NCBI GenBank assembly: GCA_016719405.1
Contig: JADJZE010000018.1
Location: forward strand, 124,001 to 188,000
Length of the DNA: 64,000 nt
Reading direction: 5' to 3'
Origin: Candidatus Aalborgicola lynettensis
GTDB lineage: Bacteria; Pseudomonadota; Gammaproteobacteria; Burkholderiales; Burkholderiaceae_C
Positions within the stretch are counted from its first letter, which is position 1, and the number at the start of each line of letters is the position of its first letter. Below the pieces are notes generated by a model. The model was not told the DNA's origin. It was given only the letters and a program-made list of their open reading frames with translations, and did no database searches. Made by a program: the position numbers and the translations under genes. This document shows, piece by piece, positions 62,109 through 64,000 of the stretch.

Positions 62109-63155
62109 TCAGCTGGCCCCGCGTGCGTTGCCATAGAACTCCGGCGCGAGGACCTTGGCGTCGTTGTTCCAGGGCTCGCTCACAACGACCTCGCCGCTGC
62201 GGGCTGCTGCGATCAGGGCTTGGAATGAAGCGGAAAACTCGCGCTCCGTGAGCAACGCTCGCGCCCTGTGCACGAAGCGGGTGCGCGGGCTGTCGGGGCC
62301 TTCCTGGTCCACGTCGAAGTGAAAGATGCGGTACACCGCCAGCATCACCAGCTCACGCCGCGCCGACTTTTCCGGCACGTCCTCTTGCGCGCAATGGTGG
62401 TACCACAGGTCCATCGGCCGCTCGTACTGGAAGATCATGTCGCTGCTGCCCCGGTTCAGGGGTGCAGGCCACACCAGCCACTGGCTCATGGTCCACAGCG
62501 TCTCCAGCGTGAAGCGGTGCTCCATCAACGGGAACTCTTCGTAATCCAGGGTGTACCGGGGTGCGCGGCAGCAGTAGGTATCGCGCGTCACCGGCAGGCG
62601 CACGGTTTGCTGGGTGATGTCGGGCCACATCAGATTGAACAAGCGTTCGTTCTGGCCATCGGTATGCACTTCGATCCGTCGGCAGTCCGCAAAGGGCTCG
62701 GGCGCAGGCGGCAGGCTGGCGGCCACTGCGGGCAGTTCTTTCTCCAGATCGGCAATGCGAAACATCCGCAGGCTGCCCGCCGAAGGCTCAATCAGACCGA
62801 TATTCCACAACCCGTTGAACCCGATCAACCGGTCGTTCCAACGGGCATGGGGGTTGTTCATGAACTGGTCGCGCAGAGGGCGCAACACCGCATCGTCACG
62901 GCTGGGATGCAGGTACAGAAAGAGCAGCAGATCCAGATGGCGCGTCGTGGAATTTTGGTTCCAGTCATGGAGTTTCTTCCACTCGGGTAGCTGGCCCTTG
63001 AGGAAGTACTGCTTGATGATGCTGCGGGCCTTCTTGTTTTTGTCCAGCACGTACAGCAGCTTCTCGATCTCCAGCCACTGCTGCTTGCGCTCGGCCATCC
63101 ATGCCTTGTCACTGGTTTTCCAGTGGCTTGTATCAAATCCATCCCAATACTCCAT
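62109..63155 (-). CDS. Unknown 348-residue protein
   Basis: Not recognised. Soluble, with many Trp, Tyr and Arg residues: YWDGFDTSHWKTSDKAWMAE, LDLLLFLYLHPSRDDAVLRP, RFTLETLWTMSQWLVWPAPL and YERPMDLWYHHCAQEDVPEK. The ATG at 63155 follows gagggtgcg and gives a compact start. It is the promoter-proximal gene of the three intact minus-strand genes between IS91 fragments. Confidence 0.68.
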   Translation of the reverse strand: MEYWDGFDTSHWKTSDKAWMAERKQQWLEIEKLLYVLDKNKKARSIIKQYFLKGQLPEWKKLHDWNQNSTTRHLDLLLFLYLHPSRDDAVLRPLRDQFMNNPHARWNDRLIGFNGLWNIGLIEPSAGSLRMFRIADLEKELPAVAASLPPAPEPFADCRRIEVHTDGQNERLFNLMWPDITQQTVRLPVTRDTYCCRAPRYTLDYEEFPLMEHRFTLETLWTMSQWLVWPAPLNRGSSDMIFQYERPMDLWYHHCAQEDVPEKSARRELVMLAVYRIFHFDVDQEGPDSPRTRFVHRARALLTEREFSASFQALIAAARSGEVVVSEPWNNDAKVLAPEFYGNARGAS

Positions 63156-63346
63156 CGCACCCTCTGTGTCTTGTTTTGTAGGCCCCCAGTGCGACGGCCG
63201 GTAGCGGTGGATGATAGCCAGTGCATTGCGCTTTGCACTGGACAAGTTGTCCGGTGTCGACTTTCAACGCCCCGCTGCCTGACAGGCAACGGGCTGCGTG
63301 GCACGACGATGAACTCGGTGTGTCAGCACCGATTGAATGTTGACCC
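63156..63346. other. Upstream region of the 348-residue gene
   Basis: No gene or repeat recognised. It presumably contains the promoter of the minus-strand gene. Confidence 0.4.
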
Positions 63347-63409
63347 AACCCAGGCATCTACGCGCTCAACCCCTGGCCCGGTGCGCAGCCTGGGATGCGC
63401 GTGCGCTGA
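63347..63409 (+). pseudogene. metG: Methionyl-tRNA synthetase, C-terminal tail fragment 2
   Basis: The last 20 codons of metG (NPGIYALNPWPGAQPGMRVR, then stop) are repeated here. They differ from fragment 1 at about one base in five, so this is a diverged homologue and not a fresh duplication. Confidence 0.8.
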
Positions 63410-63417
63410 CCCTAGCG

Positions 63418-63472
63418 ACGGATAGGAAATAAACGGATAACAACTGGGCATCGACCGCATCACAAACGGATA
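63418..63472. repeat. Three acggata words
   Basis: At 63418, 63433 and 63466, next to the second metG tail. The same word is in tandem at 61966-61979. Confidence 0.5.
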
Positions 63473-63661
63473 GGAAATTCAACCCCACGAGGCGAAGTAT
63501 GGCATGGGTTTTGAGCGCAAGCGGCAGAGGTATTGCGCACTCGCAGTCGGCGTAGCCGCTCAATATCGAGAAAAGGCCAGACCCTGCACCCAAAACCCGC
63601 CCTGGGTCAACCGCGCACGCACAGCAGTCCCGCAGCCAATCAAAACCACCGTTTTGCTCAG

Positions 63662-64000
63662 TCACCAACTGACGCGCTGGTCCACCTCGTAGTCCGGTGC
63701 GGGTTGCGCTGCAAATCCCAGTCCGGCTCGCCTTGCACCCGGTCATCGACCTGCGCGTCACAGTCATCCCACGGCGGTGGCCCGCGTGCCGGGGTGATAT
63801 GTGGGGGGATCTGAGTCTGCCCCGATGTGATCGAGAATCTTCTTGATCTGCATGCCCTCGGTAATGAAGGCGATCAGACGCATCTGCCCACCGCAGTTCG
63901 GGCACAGCAGCGGAAGACCTCGTAGATTCTGGCAATCAGCACCGCCCACAGGTAGTGCGCTGGGCGCTGGGCGGCGCCGGCTCGGCAGGCACCGCCTGGG
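63662..64000 (-). mobile_element. IS91-family transposase, C-terminal part (runs off the window)
   Basis: Minus-strand reading gives YLWAVLIARIYEVF, then LLCPNCGGQMRLIAFITEG, QIKKILDHIGADSDPP and an end VDQRVSW with its stop at 63662. This is the typical C-terminal zinc motif and tail of IS91 transposases. Two one-base deletions in short runs (about 63712 and 63920) break the frame. Its 3' end points to the accessory genes at 58.9-63.2 kb. Confidence 0.82.

Noticed and set aside
57000..64000. Prophage or integrative conjugative element
   Set aside because: No integrase, structural, replication or conjugation genes; only IS91 pieces and gene fragments are seen.

Overview
The window is a 64 kb piece of a GC-rich betaproteobacterial chromosome. 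Gene content and protein style point to Burkholderiales, family Comamonadaceae (Rhodoferax/Polaromonas/Acidovorax-like). The genus is an inference. The main reason is a full aa3-type cytochrome c oxidase and assembly cluster in the order usual for that group. A dispersed hairpin repeat (a gctat...atagc core next to a tgcgcacgtcc/gcgcaa arm) occurs about 14 times, between genes and inside them, and I associate it with this family.

Layout. 0-7.4 kb: 3' part of ileS, lspA, an outer-membrane barrel, a quinone oxidoreductase, an EamA exporter and a CoA-transferase/GNAT fusion. 7.5-13.8 kb: a secreted or lipid-anchored hydrolase group (5'-nucleotidase lipoprotein, protease-like protein, RTX-tailed nuclease) that looks like organic-phosphate scavenging, then a frameshifted PEP-CTERM protein. 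13.9-16.9 kb: HDOD protein, DUF808 protein, exonuclease, SRPBCC protein. 16.9-25.5 kb: cytochrome oxidase and haem A assembly genes (sco1, ctaB, ctaA, SCO-like, SURF1, coxC, ctaG, small subunit, coxA, coxB). A C29 tract inside a perfect hairpin splits this cluster. 25.6-36.5 kb: a CoxB-like mini-protein coupled to a BioC-like methyltransferase, comF, trmL, a HigBA-like toxin-antitoxin pair, MaoC, ParA, a KefF-KefC fusion, two surface proteins, and a low-GC pair (DUF2156 plus methyltransferase). 36.5-48.8 kb: a large sensor with GGDEF and EAL domains (frameshifted), a crotonase, an epimerase/DUF2269/DUF4166 operon, a membrane AraC regulator, a dienoyl-CoA reductase with an extra SnoaL domain under a divergent PadR regulator with two operators, and a dihaem cytochrome c. 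48.9-56.3 kb: MoxR-GNAT-VWA genes, tRNA-Arg(CCT), VapBC, a truncated type I secretion ATPase, HicAB and an HlyD adaptor. 56.5-64 kb: an IS91-family graveyard with fragments of a transposase, ubiD, a patatin, metG (twice) and an ankyrin gene. It also holds three intact accessory genes: two of unknown family and one ankyrin protein.

Sequence quality matters here. ctaA, the GGDEF/EAL sensor (twice), the PEP-CTERM gene and the IS91 transposase are each broken by what looks like a single-base indel, several of them in short homopolymers. Either the assembly has residual homopolymer errors or these are true pseudogenes. The essential role of ctaA beside intact cox genes favours errors for at least that one.
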